Assembly (NCBI GenBank): GCA_023105745.1 | Contig: JALGQZ010000011.1 | Location: 31,122,612-31,186,611, forward strand | DNA: 64,000 nucleotides | Direction: 5' to 3' | Source of the DNA: Austropuccinia psidii | Taxonomy: Eukaryota; Basidiomycota; Pucciniomycetes; Pucciniales; Sphaerophragmiaceae | Part shown: piece after piece, positions 48,871 through 63,037 of the stretch | How the letters are laid out: each line of letters begins with the position of its first letter | Numbering within the stretch: the stretch's first letter is position 1 | The notes under the pieces: model-generated | Databases searched by the model: none | Told to the model about the DNA's origin: nothing | Seen by the model: only the letters and a program-made list of their open reading frames with translations | Position numbers and translations under genes: made by a program

Positions 48871-51604
48871 TATTACTTCCATGATGCATTTAAATATCAT
48901 GTTGAGAGAGCTTCATTCCTTTCAATATTCCATGGCTTTGGTGTTATACTCAGGAAATATTTCAGCCTTTATAGTTATGATGGAAGATCATAAATGGTCC
49001 AAGATACACTAAATTCTCTAAAATTGCTTATTTTAATCAATAGTTCCTGATAATGTTTCCATATTATTCAATATGAAATGGTATTAACTCTGGAAAACAT
49101 TGAAAAATAAGCATCTGAGTATTTTCAGCTCATTTGTATATACCTTGAAGCTTGATGAAATTGAACTTCTCCATTCCTATATCATCATTTTTCAGGCTTA
49201 ATACATCCCAAAGTGAATTTATTATTTGAATAACTAGTTCAAAGAGATATTATAGATGGTATAATTGACTCCAATCAACTATAAATAATGTAAACTGGCC
49301 AATTTTTGAATTAGATATTTTAAGAAATTCACTTACAGAAAGATACTTTATGTGGTTATTCCTACCTCAAACACCAATATTTGAAAATACTAAGCCTCAC
49401 AAAAATCTATCATTTCATTCCCAATAGATATCTTTTTCCATAAAACAAGTATTTTGTATTTAATTTTGAGTTCCATATCAATCTTTGAGATCCCTATAAA
49501 ATCAAATAACTCAATTACCTTTTAAAATTAACTTTTGAAAAAAAATTCTGATTCAACTTTATGTGGAGCTTAAATGGAAGGAAAGATCATTTTTTTATGC
49601 AAGATATATTTAGTGATCTAATTTTTTTGTTTTAAAAGAAATTCATGTTTAAAATACAAGATATCAAGAAATAATTACCACCCTCTTGAAATATTTTATG
49701 AATCCAAATCTTTTAATGAAAACTTGGAATCAAAAGACTTTGACTAAAACCTTTCCATTATAATAACATTTTTTAGTGCAAAAAAAATATTGTGAAATTT
49801 CAATATCATTTTATGCTCAATGGAAAGCCCTTTCAGTTTTTTTTCTGTTAAGCCAATTTTTTCCATAAAAATATTAAAAAATCAATGTATGCACTTCATT
49901 TTTATTTTTTGGAGTAATTCTATTGGCTTAAAGATAATGAAAAGGGCTTGGTTTGATGAGCTAAGGTGAAAAAGTGGGTTTCCTCATCTCTTCCAAAAAT
50001 GAATAAGGGTTGGTTCTTCAGTTAACTCTATGGGAGCTCCTCTTATGTGGGATGAATGAGTTAGTACCTGGAAGAGTAAGCTAGAATAAAGCAGGTCTCC
50101 ATTTCTGTGAAAGCTTGTAGCCCTTTCTCTCTTAGTGTCAAAATAATATGAACTTCCCCTCCTCAGAGTTCTGAATTATCTCATCTTTAGTTCAAAATAA
50201 ATTCATTTTATTGATTGTGTCTAGATCATATTGTTATATCCACCAGACTCTATCAGACCTTTTTGATCTGTCAAAAAGGGTTTATTTATGCCTTAATACA
50301 AATAAAAAAATATAATGCTGGAGAGAAGACTTTTTATTTCCTTCACTGATATAATTAGTACCTTGAGGTACTTTTAATATTTATGATAGCATTTATGATG
50401 ATATAATAGCTAATAATAAACAACAGCATTATTTATTTTTCAAGGATTTGGTAATTTCATTGTTATAGCTTGAGACAACAGACACTACTATAACTCAATT
50501 TTCTACTTTACTTGACTACTGAGTAAATAGCTTTGTCACCGTGATTAATTTAGAAAATATTTCAGAAAAACTGTTAAATATGAGTATTTATAAAAACCTC
50601 AGACAGTGCTACTGAAACTGGCTACTGAGAAAAATAGAAATGGGATAATTTTATCAAGGGTATAGTCAATGAATTCTAGCCTAAAAATCAATGTATACCA
50701 GCTGTTATCTACAATAAACTATAAATAAAATCAGGAAGGGCTTCTATACTTAGCTAATGAGAAATTATGGGGATGAAGACGGTCCACAGGATGAGTTTCT
50801 GAGCTGAAGTAGACCAGCGTTTGGCTATCATTAGCTATAAATTACTCAGACAGTTATAATGAGCTTTGCTACTAAGATAAATTTAGGAATGGGGATTGGA
50901 CAACTTTACTTCTGAGATTTCCTACTAAATATTTCTAGAAAACTAGTATAATGTGGATAGATGGAGGGGATTTTCCTCAGAAAAAATATTAAGAAGTTAT
51001 GTTTCTTTGGGTGAACTCCACTTAGGATATAAGAAAAAAATACTTTGAGGGGACCTCTATTTATAGTTTTTGGTCCCTTCAGAGGGATGTCAAAATCATA
51101 GGACTTACAATTTTCAAGTTGTTCTAAATTAGGGGGTTTAACTTCTCCAATTGAGCTTCAGGGGTTGATATATTTTGAAAAAATGTTTGTGGGTTAAGTG
51201 TAAGCTGCTTAATTAAAATTTAGGATTTGAGGTATTGAAGCTTTGAATTGGAATTTGGGGGTTTGGCTTTTTTGCGTTGAGTATAAGGGTTTTAATTATA
51301 ATTTGGGATTTAAAGTTTTATCTTTTTGAATTGAGTCATAGTCCCCTGTGTTTTTATTGAGTCTTGAAGCTGTGGGGGAAATTATGTTATTTATTATTTG
51401 AATAGTCAAAATATCTATAACCTTCATCTACATTATTACCAAACCTAGTCATTCATTTTTTAACTCCTTTAATCCTAGAGATCATTGTCTCCATGGATAC
51501 TTTACTGTAGCTTTTCTGTACTATCCTCTCTATCTTTCACAATATTTCATATTCTCTCTACACCCCAAATCTATGATATATTCATTCTAATACCACAATG
51601 GCTA
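48871..51604. other. AT-rich non-coding stretch
   Basis: No gene recognised. A block near 51,000-51,110 (GAGGGGACCTCTATTTATAG) resembles one near 28,150-28,200 and may be an LTR promoter fragment. Confidence 0.35.
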
Positions 51605-53065
51605 CCTTAATGGCAGCCTGTGACTCAAAACAAGAGCACAAGCATGACAGCCAAATACCATAAACCAATGGTAAAGCCAAGATACCACCAAAAAATGGAG
51701 CTGAGCCAAATGTGCTCAAAATTTATCAAAAGTAAGAGGAAACCCACCACTTTCCAAATACACAAGTCCCACCATCATAGGACAAGGAATAACAAAGTCA
51801 TTCCTGCTCAAAGTTGTTGCTGAGCATAAACCTTATTTGTCACCTCTCATCTGAAATACAGAGTAAGAAGCCTAACCCCATCAAATGGGTATTCAAATTG
51901 AATCTCTAATTCAGTTCCTTCCAATGGTACTAGCCAAATTGAGCTAGCACCAGAACTACAGGAGTTATGGCCAAAATAAGGTCATATACGGGTGAATAAA
52001 ATATTCACCTCTCACCTAACTTCTACAGTTTTGGTGTGAGATACCTAAATTAGGGTCCTTTTGGAAAGAGAAAAATCAGGAATATCTGATGGTGACTTTC
52101 ATTTCCCCATATCTCATCTAGAACAAAAGTTATGGGGAAAACAAGCTCCATACATATTTCAAGCAAATCCCACATATGTACAAAAAGTCCTGTACATGGC
52201 ATAACTTTGCCATATTTAATGATAGCCATATCAAATGAGGTACAATTGTGTAAAACACATTTAGGGCTACACAATGGACCAACTTTGAGCTTTATATCTC
52301 AAAAACTGGCGACGTTATGGCAGTTTTAAGGTCAAAATCCCACAGTTAGACCAATACAGCCTTACTGTGAGATAATGTCCCATAACTATGATTATAAGCT
52401 GTCAAACAGACAAAGAAGCTTTATCATACTTCGATACCTCATAGTTTGACCAATACTGGGGTCTTGTACAGGTTCTGTACAGCATTCTACACATAATACA
52501 CATCAGAAGAGGGCTATGTGGTCCCCAGATGAAAATTTTCACCTGTATTGGTGAAAACTGCCCAGATGTGGTTTCAAAACCACATCTGGTCCAAATACAG
52601 GCTATACAGGCCTTGTGAAAGCCACAAGCCAGTCCTTGGAAGTGAACAATCTTCATTTCCTTTATGTGGAAAGGTCTAGAAGACTTTTTTCACCCCAGTT
52701 TAGGATAAAAAGGGGCCTTTTATCCACCAGAAAAGGTTTCCTCATCCTGCTCTTGAATTCCTAAATAGCACAACTGCCAAAAACAGTTATACTCTTGGAA
52801 AATAATCAGGTTATACGTTAAATCTTAGTATTGTAGTTCTTATTATAGTAACCCAACTGGTAAGACTGCACCCAGGGCTTTAAACAGCGCTCACCACCAC
52901 TATTTTATAATAGTAAATCCCTTATTACTCCATTTTCAACTTTTATTATCTATCATCCAACCACTTTTCAATCAATTTTACCATGTCACAGTCATAGTTA
53001 AAGTTGTAAATAGCCTTATTACACCTTCATCATAGACTCACCCTGACAGTTAACATGGTCCTCAA
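51605..53065 (-). repeat. Dispersed repeat R1, copy b (inverted)
   Basis: Inverted relative to 14,810-16,235, with the same landmarks in reverse order: GCCTGTGACTCAAA near 51,617, ACTGCCCAGATGTGG near 52,557, ATCCTGCTCTTGAATTCCTA near 52,744, CCCAGGGCTTT...CACCACCACT near 52,871, and GACTCACCCTGACAG near 53,036. It also contains a local palindrome CCAGATGTGGTTT-CAAAACCACATCTGG at 52,562-52,589. Frames on both strands within it are not genes. Confidence 0.65.
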
Positions 53066-56000
53066 AGCTCAATACTGATATTTAGAGTATTTTAAACTCA
53101 ATTTTTTAATTATAGACTTCCCCAAAAGGAATAATAGAATACAATATACCTTCACTGTTCTTCTTTCAATGGTATCTGAAGCTTGAATCAAACACATATT
53201 GCAAATTTTTTCACTCCTAAAATGAATACTTCCCATGTCTCAGAAAATAATTTGAATTCTAATTTTTATTTAAATATCCAATAACACCTCTTTTATTAAG
53301 AGATTAATGTTTAATTGATTTTTTGTGACCCCTACTAGACTAAAGTTTTACCCTGAAATATATTTTCATTAATCCTTATTGCAGCTAAGACCTATTTTTT
53401 TGTGGTAAACTATTTTTACAACCCACATTATTTAATATAATTCAAAATTAAAAAGAATCAAATAATTGAATATAGATAAGTAATGTTTTCTGGGTCTACC
53501 AACCCCTTCTACATATTTTTCTTGATATTGAGTATCTGACTCGGTGTCATATTATTTTGATTACGTTCACTTCTCTACTATATAAGTTTAATTTAATATT
53601 CTATGGCTTTAGTTCTTAATATACCTTTGAGAAAGAAGCTAATAATTCAAATTAGAAGCCAAAATACTAAAAAATTGAAAATTCACTGCCTTAGTTTTTC
53701 CATTAATCCAAGCTAAGACAGGTTTATCACAATGTGTTTTACTGCTAAATTCAAAGTTGAGTTATTAATTGATTAATACTTGCACTACAAATAGATTAAA
53801 TCTCCAAATATTTCTTCCTTAATTAGCACCAATGTGGTTTATACTCTCAAATAATCTACTTCCATATTCAGTTTTTGAAATACCTTATGGCTTTTGTATA
53901 GGATATGACTTGAGGAATATTTTCATACTTATTTCCATTAATATGGCTCATTTAACTCCATTTCACTATTAATAGAATCATTAAAAAAAATCTCTAATTA
54001 TAATGAATAATAACCAACAATAAAACTCAATGAAGTGTATATATACTCTTTGTTAAATTTTTAGGTTTTAAATTTACAAAAGGGAGTTTTGGAGCTCAAG
54101 TTATAGGCTTTTGACAAAATTTCTTATAATATTCGGAGATGTAAATGAGCTACTAATGGTCATAATTATTTTTTGAAACTATTTTTTAGATATACAATAA
54201 ATACCACACACATGTTTCCATTTTTAGAAAAAAGATTTCTGTGGTTAGAATGCATAAACATGTTATTTAAATATATCAATTTCATAGACAAAATGGTAAG
54301 AAGATCTGGGATCTTAAATTTCATTACCATCAATACAAAAGTTTTCTATTGAATGGTAATAATAGATTAGAAAACCTTTTTACCACAAACTATGCTCTTT
54401 CCAATCTTTGAAAATTAAAATGATATTATTTATTTTACCATTCTCTTAGCTTTGAAAAATTCCTTTGGCAAGTTTTTACAAGGAATGAAGGATAAAAACT
54501 TCCTAATTCCCAATTGAATTTTTTTTGATCATCATTAGCTATCATATTTCCTTCTAAATATCAAAGAAAAGTATAGATATTTGATTTTCAGCTTTATGGT
54601 ATGAAAATTAATATATATTTTTGAATATGATAATTAGATAACTTTTTTCAAATTCTGATTCCTCATGGAAATCGTTTTTGAAGATTTTGGGGTACCAAAT
54701 TAAGATATTATGAAACTGTAACTATTTTCAATTGAAATCTTGAAATACCCCATTTCATCATTTATGACTAGGTATTTTCCCCAAATTTTGATGTAAAAAA
54801 CTGAAATTTTTCCTTAAAAGCTTCTGATACTTAATGGTATTTAACCCAGAAATACTCTATGTGGTTGAAGCTTTTTGAAGGTAAAAGAAATCCAAATATG
54901 GATTTCAAAGGGTATAAAACTCCTTAAAGGTGGAATTATGTAAATTTAACTCATGATAAAGAAAATCAAATAACATATACATCGAAAAGGTTTGGTCACT
55001 AGTCCCCCAAAATTCTCAATTTTTTGCAATCAGATATTTATCTCAAAAAACAGATTAATTAGATAGTCTTTCTTTCTTGAGGTATGGTAAAAATAAATTT
55101 TAATTGAGATAAAATTTTAATACTTTTGATAAGATGGAGAGTTTAGTTGTACCATCAGTATTTGCTCAGAATGTGGGGAAAAATGGAAAACCTTTTCGAA
55201 TTAGAAAGTTTTGAAAATATTCTTTTCCTAATTTAAAAACCCCAGCTGAATTCCTTGAAAGAATGTTTTATCTGCCAAACAAAATTGATAGTTAATTTCT
55301 CATCCATTCAAATCCCAGAAAACAGAATATTTTTTGAGTACACTTGGAGGATTGGGTTGCAAACATATTAATGTGGTACTCTAAAATGGAAGATCAAAAC
55401 CTTTAAAAAAGGCTTTTAGCTTATCAGAAAGCCTCTCTTGATGAAAATCAATATTTTGGAGAAGGATGAATTTTCCATAACTATAAGAAAGATGTTTTTC
55501 ATGAATAGAAAAATTAACAAAGAAGCTCAATTCACCAATTTTTTCACAAGAGGAGTTCTTGAAAATTAAGGCAGGTCAGGTAGAATAGAAGGAAGCTTTA
55601 TTATTATCTTTTTTTTTGAAAACTTGAAAGTTGGAAGTAGGCAATTTCTTAAAATAAACTATTCCTTACAGCTTTTTTTGCCAAGATTTTATCTCTCTAA
55701 ATATTTCATCTCTTTATATTATTAATGACTGAAGGCAATAAAGAGTGGAAATTTGAAGAAAAGAGGGGAAAGATAGTTTTCAAGAATAACCAACATGAAC
55801 TGCATCATTAATAGCACTTCTGGAGTCATTAATGAGAGAGAATAGGTAATAACTAAAAATATTATTACCAGCCCCTTGCCTCCAATCAATTTACAAATTT
55901 AAATAATGAAGAAAATCAAACCTCAACCTGAGTTCTTCTCCTTTGGGAATATCATAGTCAACAAAATCCCATTCAAATCTTTGGACACAAGGAATATCAA

Positions 56001-57335
56001 TGATACATTTGGTATGGAGAGTGATTAATAAGGAAGGAAACTCTGAAGAGTCCCAAATGATAATATTAGTTGTCTATGGGAGCTCTTATATGCTCAAAGA
56101 ATACTTTTTAACAAACTTGCTTGAAATTAATGAGTTGGTGGAACAAGAATTAATGATAATACTGTAAAAAATATCAGCTAGAGGAGAAAACAAAAAACTT
56201 TAGATAATTCTTAGCAAAAGAATTCAGAGTTCAAAATTTTCCTCTTGGTGATAAGCAGAGAAGACCATTGAAAACAGCATTATCTTCACTGCGGCTTTTC
56301 ACTGTTTTTTGTATTTTCCTTTTTGGTTTGAAAGGCCTGTTTTGAGGCCTTTTTATAAGGACCTCAATACTATCATTTCCACTGAAATAAGGACAAAGAC
56401 CCTCCTTCAATATTCTCTCCTTTTAAGAACCAACAAAGTTGTGGCCTTTATTCATGAGGAAATAATTCTTTTTTCTGGCCTTTCATCCTTGAAGTTCCTC
56501 TTCTTGTGATTAGATCTTAAAGAGCCTTTATTGTGAAAGGAACTTCACTTTTAGGCTTCAATCTTAATTTATTGATGATTATTCTTCTACTTTTTCCTTT
56601 AATAGAATTTTTTATCGATCTCTGATTTAATATCTATCAATTCTTGAATAAAATCAAGTAGTGAAAAATGAGATGCCAATTGATCCAGAATTCTGGAGGC
56701 TGATCCCTTTGTAAAGTTATGCATAAAATCCCTTTCTAACCAATCCCCAACTCTAAAAACTAAACTTCTAAAATAATATTTCCCCCCTCATTCACTCTTA
56801 AGTAATCAAGCTCTTCTTCATTTTTTATAACTTCATTTGGGTCCTCAAATGAAGTACATAGTTGTGCTTCAAAGAAAGCCCAGCTCTTAGTAGATAGGAG
56901 GCACCCATGATGGTAAGATTGTAAGTATAAAGCTTATTCAATTCTTCATTCATTCTAGTTAAAATGGATGTGGCACAAAATACTTTGTTCCTGTATTCAG
57001 GTAAATTGTCCTTATAGTTATGGAACATAAGCTGGAAATATTTGAAAAATATTTCAAGATCAAGAGGTATTTTGCTTCATAAATGGGTTATTTAATTCTT
57101 TCTATCTTAAAGCTCCTGAGAATTAAGCTAGCTGAGATTGACTCATCAATTGAGAAATATGTTAGAGGATTTCCAACAGCACTGGGTCAGGTTAGGCAAA
57201 GACTGGCCTAGAGTTGGTCCTTCAGGCTCTGAAATCCTCTTCTCCTTGGCAGAGGAAAATTTATTATCATAATACTCTTACTATTTAAGAGAATTCCCCT
57301 GATACTCATGCCCAGATTTACCAAGTCCTGTAATG
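53066..57335. other. AT-rich non-coding stretch
   Basis: No gene, RNA or element end could be supported. The frames at 56,309-56,509 (plus) and 56,825-57,028 (minus) are short and lack domains. Confidence 0.45.
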
Positions 57336-57339
57336 TTGA

Positions 57340-58335
57340 CCTGTGAGATATGTATGACATACCCATAAGACCATAAATAGTATTTTATACATTTTATTCA
57401 GTCAAAAATATACTTTTCAATTTTTTAAAATAAAATTAATAGAAAATAACTATAGTTTTTTTTATAAAAAAATTTATAATTATTATGTCATTTTTTTATT
57501 CTAGACCAAAAAGAACCTAGGGTAGACCCATAGAGCATTATACCCAAAAATGGCTATTTTTACTGTTATTGAAATATTTAAGAATTTGAAAGTACAGTTA
57601 TAAATTTTAAAAAAAAATTATAAAGTTTTCAATTGCTAAATTTAACCTTAATTTTGAAAGTTTCATAAGTATTATGTGAACTTATAAAACTTATTTTAAA
57701 TTTAAGGTGTTGTGTATACTTACTTAATTGCCAAAATATTTTCCATACAGGCTGAAAATCATGTTTTAACTAAATTTAAATTGTTTCAAGCCATGTTATC
57801 TCTTTGAATAAATAAATCTCTAAACTTCACACCAAAAGGGGGGACAAAGGGAAAAATGGCAAAAAGTGTCAGAGCACCCAGATTTTGGGATCTGCAAGAG
57901 CCCAAATATGGCTTTCTTCCTTTATTTAATGATCTTAAGCCTTATTTAAGTTTTAATATTATACTTTGATTTAATATCAAAGTTTACAAACCTTTATCCT
58001 TCTTCTGAAAAGGATTTTCAAGCTGACAAAGGTTAAATCCCCATATTCAGGCTTGTAATCAAGGTTTTAAGAACTTTCAAAGCTTAATTAAGTGTAAATA
58101 AGCTTAAATAAGTTTTAAGACAAAGCTAAAAGCTTTTAAAGCTTATCATAAGCTATTTTTAGTGCTTATTTATATTTTCACATGGAAAATTGGAAATAAC
58201 TTGAAAAATTCATAGAAACTCCATTCCTTGATTGATTTTCTTTCAGGCTTCACAAAGCTCAAAATTCAATGTTATCTGTGTAAAAATTCAGTTGAAAGAA
58301 GCTTCTATAGTTAGGATTCTTTTTTATGTAGCCTT
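57340..58335 (-). repeat. Dispersed repeat R3, copy b (inverted)
   Basis: Inverted match to 1-980. It starts with TGTGAGATATGTATGACATA at 57,349, whose complement occurs near 950-975, and continues through the GGGACAAAGGGAAAAATGG block near 57,841 and the AAGCTT-rich block at 58,070-58,160 to about 58,335. Confidence 0.6.
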
Positions 58336-58775
58336 TGAAGTACCTCTTTTAATTATTCTTAGAGAAATAAATATTTCTTCAAAAATTAATTAAAAATCTT
58401 GTTTAGGTAACTTTTTGTTTGAAATTTTATGTTAGTATGATTCCTATAAATATATTTAATCAAATTATTAATTTATGAAGAATAAATATATAATTGATAT
58501 ATATAAATGATTATTAAAGTGTCTTGGAGTTAAGAAAAACACTTGTATCTTTAAAATAAGATTTAAGAAAGTGACCTTATGTTAAGAACCATATTTTTTG
58601 GTATGGTTTTTTTTTCAACCGATAACACCCTATATATCAATTATGGATCATGAGAGCTTCTCTGAAGGCATAAAAGAAGCCTTCTCACCACAAACAGTAA
58701 GTCAGACACATAAAAATAGGTAATATTTGATTAATTATAAAATCTTATCTTATCAAATAATACTTATTTTATTTT

Positions 58776-59589
58776 GGGTATTGGTAAAAACATGTAAGAT
58801 CTTCTGTGTTTTTACTAAAAACACATAATTTTATGGTAAAAACACGTAAGGGGTGGGTTTTAAATGAAATATGTCTATTCAAGGCATTTCTGATGCCACT
58901 AATGCCACATTAACAATGCCATTTATGGGATTTTTAAGGCCAATTTTAAGGCCATTCAATTCAATTTATTCCATTGTTTTAATGCCATTTATTCCAATTT
59001 TCTGGCCATAAATGGCATTTGTATGTCATTCTTGATGCCATTTATGGAATTATTATGTCATTTGTGATGCCATTTATGGCACTTTTGATGTCATAAATGA
59101 AACTTTTAATGTCACAAATAGAAATTTTAACTTCCAATCATCATAAATTAATTTTTTAATTCAATTTATATCATAAATGGCATTTTTCAATTTAATTACA
59201 AACATGAACAAAAAAAACAAGGACTTTTTGGGCTTAAAAATTTCCTGGCAAAAAAAAAATCTCAAAAAATGTTGGCCTTGTGGTTTTTTATTCTCAAGAT
59301 TTTTCCCTTCATTTTAAAAAAAAAAAAATATGGAAATTCATAAGTGGGAACATATTTAATGAATTTTTCTTTTAAAAAAAAAAGCCATTTTGCCAAATTG
59401 GGCAAAAAAAAAAATGAAAAGATTTGGGGACCTTCACATCTCATGTTGGAAAAAATATGGCAAAAAAAAATTATAGAAATGCTCAAAACTGAGCCTGATT
59501 AATTTTTATTAAAAAAAATTAGTTACTTATGTGTTTTGGCCATAGATTGGTAAAAGCACATCAGGCCTTATGTGTGTTTACCAACACCC
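58776..59589. mobile_element. MITE-like element with imperfect terminal inverted repeats
   Basis: The left end GGGTATTGGTAAAAACATGT and the right end, read inverted as GGGTGTTGGTAAACACACAT, form imperfect inverted repeats of about 45 bp. Weaker similarity extends to about 80 bp (TTATGGTAAAAACACGTAAG against CTATGGCCAAAACACATAAG). TTTATTTT flanks both ends and could be an 8-bp target duplication, but it is low-complexity. The interior (58,875-59,180) is an irregular array of short palindromes such as ATGCCATTTATGGCA. No transposase is present. The superfamily is undetermined. Confidence 0.55.
58875..59180. repeat. Irregular array of GCCATTTATGGC palindromes
   Basis: At least eight variants of GCCATTTATGGC or its halves (GCCATAAATGGC, GATGCCATTTATGGA, GTCATAAATG) recur at irregular 15-40 bp spacing in both orientations inside the MITE-like element. 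Confidence 0.65.
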
Positions 59590-60305
59590 TTTATTTTATT
59601 CTTCATAAATTTTAAATGAAGACATTAAATAATATAATTTATCTTATTTCTTTGATTGAAAAACATTAATTTTATTATATAAGATTACTGTCTTAGAATT
59701 TATTTTGAATCCACAAATTTACTCTAAAAGCCCTTAAATCATATTTTATGATATAAAATTGTTTCATTTCTTTAAGATATTGATTATTTGGTATTTTTTT
59801 TACCTATGAAAATTATTTGATACTATAGCTTCTGTATTTTAATTATTTTCTTAAATGAATATTATAAGTAATACTTTATCTGAATCTCTATATCGTTTTG
59901 ATCTATTATTGATTTTTTTATATAGAGTTTCTCTATAAGATTTACCTCTGCACAGTGTGAGTGATAAATTCTCTTATAAATAATGTTTCTTTCATTTATA
60001 AGTGGTCCAATAATCAATCAATCAATAAAACTTGAATAATCAATGAACCAATTAGGTTCTAAATTAAAATAAAATATTGAGTTAAAATCATATCTTGAAG
60101 TCAAAATTTATTTCCTTGAATTTTATAAAACCTTGAGGTCAATTCAAATGATTAAACTCAAATCTTTAAGTATTTATCAATATCAATTCTTCAGGTAAAA
60201 TCAATTAAAGTCAAAATCCTCATGTAAAATTAATCAAGTATAATCAATAATCTGAAATTCTTTTAAACAATTAAAGAAACTAAATTCAATACCTTTAAGA
60301 CTTAT
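59590..60305. other. AT-rich non-coding stretch
   Basis: No gene, RNA or repeat end recognised. Confidence 0.45.
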
Positions 60306-62970
60306 TGAAATAAATTGAAAAAAAAAAAATTGGGACTCTTTAAATCCTATTATTGAAAAAAAATAAAATAAAATAAAAAATCCTAAAAACTAAGGCTGAG
60401 GAATTTTTTTATTTTTAAAACAAAAATATAGGCAACTTAAGTGTTTGGACAATAAATTATTAAATACATATAAGGACTAAAAAATTTTTTTTTATCAATA
60501 AAATTTTTTTTTTTAAAATCAATTTTTTTTTTTTAACTTTTAAATTTCTATCTTTAAAAAAAAAAAATTGATTGATTAAAAAAAATTTTTAAAAATTAAT
60601 TAATTTATTTATTAAAATAAAATTATATAATTTAATTTAATTTAAAAAAAAAAAATCTTTAAAAAACTAAAAAAAAACTTTTATTTTAATATTTAAAAAA
60701 AAAAAAAAAAATAATTAAAAATTTTAATTTTTTTTTTTAAATTAAATAAAGTTATCATTTTGAATATATATTTAAAACTATTATTTTTTTCAATAGAATT
60801 TTTTTTTTTTTTTTTTTTTTTGGATCTTATTTTATTCTAAATTTTTTTATTTAATAAATATTAAAGTTTAAAAAAAATAATTTAATAATTTCTTTGTTTT
60901 TTTTGGAAAAAAAAAAATAAATAAAAGAATAAAAATATATTATTTTTATTAAAATAAAAAAAAATTAAAATAAATAAATTAATTTTCTTTTTTTTTTTTT
61001 TTTTTTTTTTAAAGAGAATTTTAATTATTTTTATTGATTTTTTTTTAAATGATTAAAATTTTTTTTAAAAAATAAAAAATAAAAAATAAAAAAAAAAATT
61101 GAAATGATTATTTAAAAAATTTATTCATTTATTTTAAATAAATTAGAATCAAATATTATAATTTTAATCAATTTTGAAATCATTTTTTTTGTTTTGGTTT
61201 ATGATGAATTTTTTATAATATTTAATATATATAATAATAATTGAATTGATTTTATTCTCTTGAATGAAATTCAAATTAAAAAATATTAATTAATTTTTTT
61301 TATTCTTTAAATTATTTTTTATTTTTGAATTTATTTAAGATTGATTTATTTTAAAAAATCTTAAATTCATAAAATAATAATAATAATAATAATAATTTAT
61401 TTCAAAGTTTTATAATCATAATTAATTTCTTGAATATAATTTTAATTTTTTTTTTTTTTTCAATTTTAATAAATTTTATTCTTGGAAAAATTTAATTTAT
61501 TTAATGATTCATTTTAATAAGAGTTGTTTTTTTTTTTTTATAATATTTTGTATTAATTAATTTAATTTATTTAAAATAATAATAATATCATTAATCTCAT
61601 TTAAGTTAATTTTTTAATTCTTAAATTAATTTAGTTAATAAATAAATATTGGAAAATAAATCTATTCATATCTATTGATTATAATAGATTCATGAGGAAA
61701 GAATTTAATTGATGGTAGTTTGAGCAAGGATTAGGTTGCTTTTTATATTATATAATTAGATGAGTGAATAATTATATCTAATCTATTTTCTTTTATTCTT
61801 TCATTAAGGAAGATATTTTATCAAATACATTTACCAAGATTATTTTTTCTCTTTCAAGTTATTAAACTATGGGATAATTATATTCTTTAGGATAATTATG
61901 ATCAAAACATCTTTTTTGAATATTAAAATCACACTTTGTTGATAAATACATGTTTTTCTAATTATTATCTTTATATTAATCATGATAAAATGGTATTTTT
62001 CTGAAATTCAAAAAATAATGAGACTCTAAAGATACATTAGATGAAGGAATTTTTTTATACAAGCTTAGAGATTATAATAATTTATTTCTTAAGAACAAAA
62101 TTTTCTATTTCAGATCAAAAAAAACCAATTAACACCTTCTTTTTAAAAATAAATAAAAAGTTTAAAACTAATTTCAAATATAATTATTCAAAAAATAACA
62201 ATAATTTAAAAAAAATAAAAACCTGATTATAACTCCTGAGAAGAAAAATGAAACAATAATATTATTGTTAGAATTTTAAAATATTTATCAAAATTAAAAG
62301 AAATATATATATATAATCTAATTTAAATCTAGAAAAATGAATTGAATTATTAATAATTGAAATCTTGAAAAATGTTTTAGAAAACAAAATTCTAAAGAAA
62401 TTTTGACTTAATTTCAAAGTTTATTCAAAATTAGTTTGGTAATAAAAATAAAATTTATTTCAAATTTATTTTCAATAATTTTTTAATCAATTTCAAACTT
62501 AAAAAAGAATCAAAAAAACAAATTTCATTTAAAATAATAAAATTAAATAAATAAAATGTTTAACATAAAAAAAAATCTTGGTTTTTTTTTAAGTATTAAT
62601 AGAAATTGAACTATTTGATTCTTAATCTATTCAAAATAAATAAAGAGAAAAAATTATTAATAATTTATATATAAATTAAAAATAAAAAACTCAAATAAAG
62701 TTTTTTTTCAAAAAAAAAAAAAAGAACAAAATTTTTTTTAATAATAATAAAATTCTTTTTAAATTGATTAAATTTAAACATAAAATAAAAAATAAATTAG
62801 TTTTTAATAATTTTTTTTTTTTTTTTAAAATAAAAAAAAAAAAAATGAAAATGAAAACAAATTAATTATTACTTCAAATCAAATTTAAAAATAAAAAATT
62901 TATTTAAATTTTTTTTTTTTGAAGAATTATTTAAAATTGAAATAGAAATAAAAAGAAAATATAAATTAAG
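60306..62970. other. Extreme A/T island
   Basis: Sequence is almost entirely A and T, with many homopolymer runs of 8-22 bases and hardly any G or C over about 2.6 kb, much more extreme than the rest of the window. Long open frames (such as 62,041-62,226) arise from base composition. It ends abruptly at the probable transposon terminus at 62,977. Confidence 0.85.
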
Positions 62971-63016
62971 ATATTAGGGGGTGTCAAAGTCACCAAATCC
63001 TGCCTTAAAATAACAC

Positions 63017-63037
63017 GGGATTTGGACCCCAAATCCC
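63017..63037. repeat. Subterminal 9-bp perfect inverted repeat
   Basis: GGGATTTGG at 63,017-63,025 and CCAAATCCC at 63,029-63,037, separated by ACC. Further single copies (AAATCCC near 63,044; GGGATTT near 63,123) suggest a clustered protein-binding motif near the transposon end. Confidence 0.7.
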
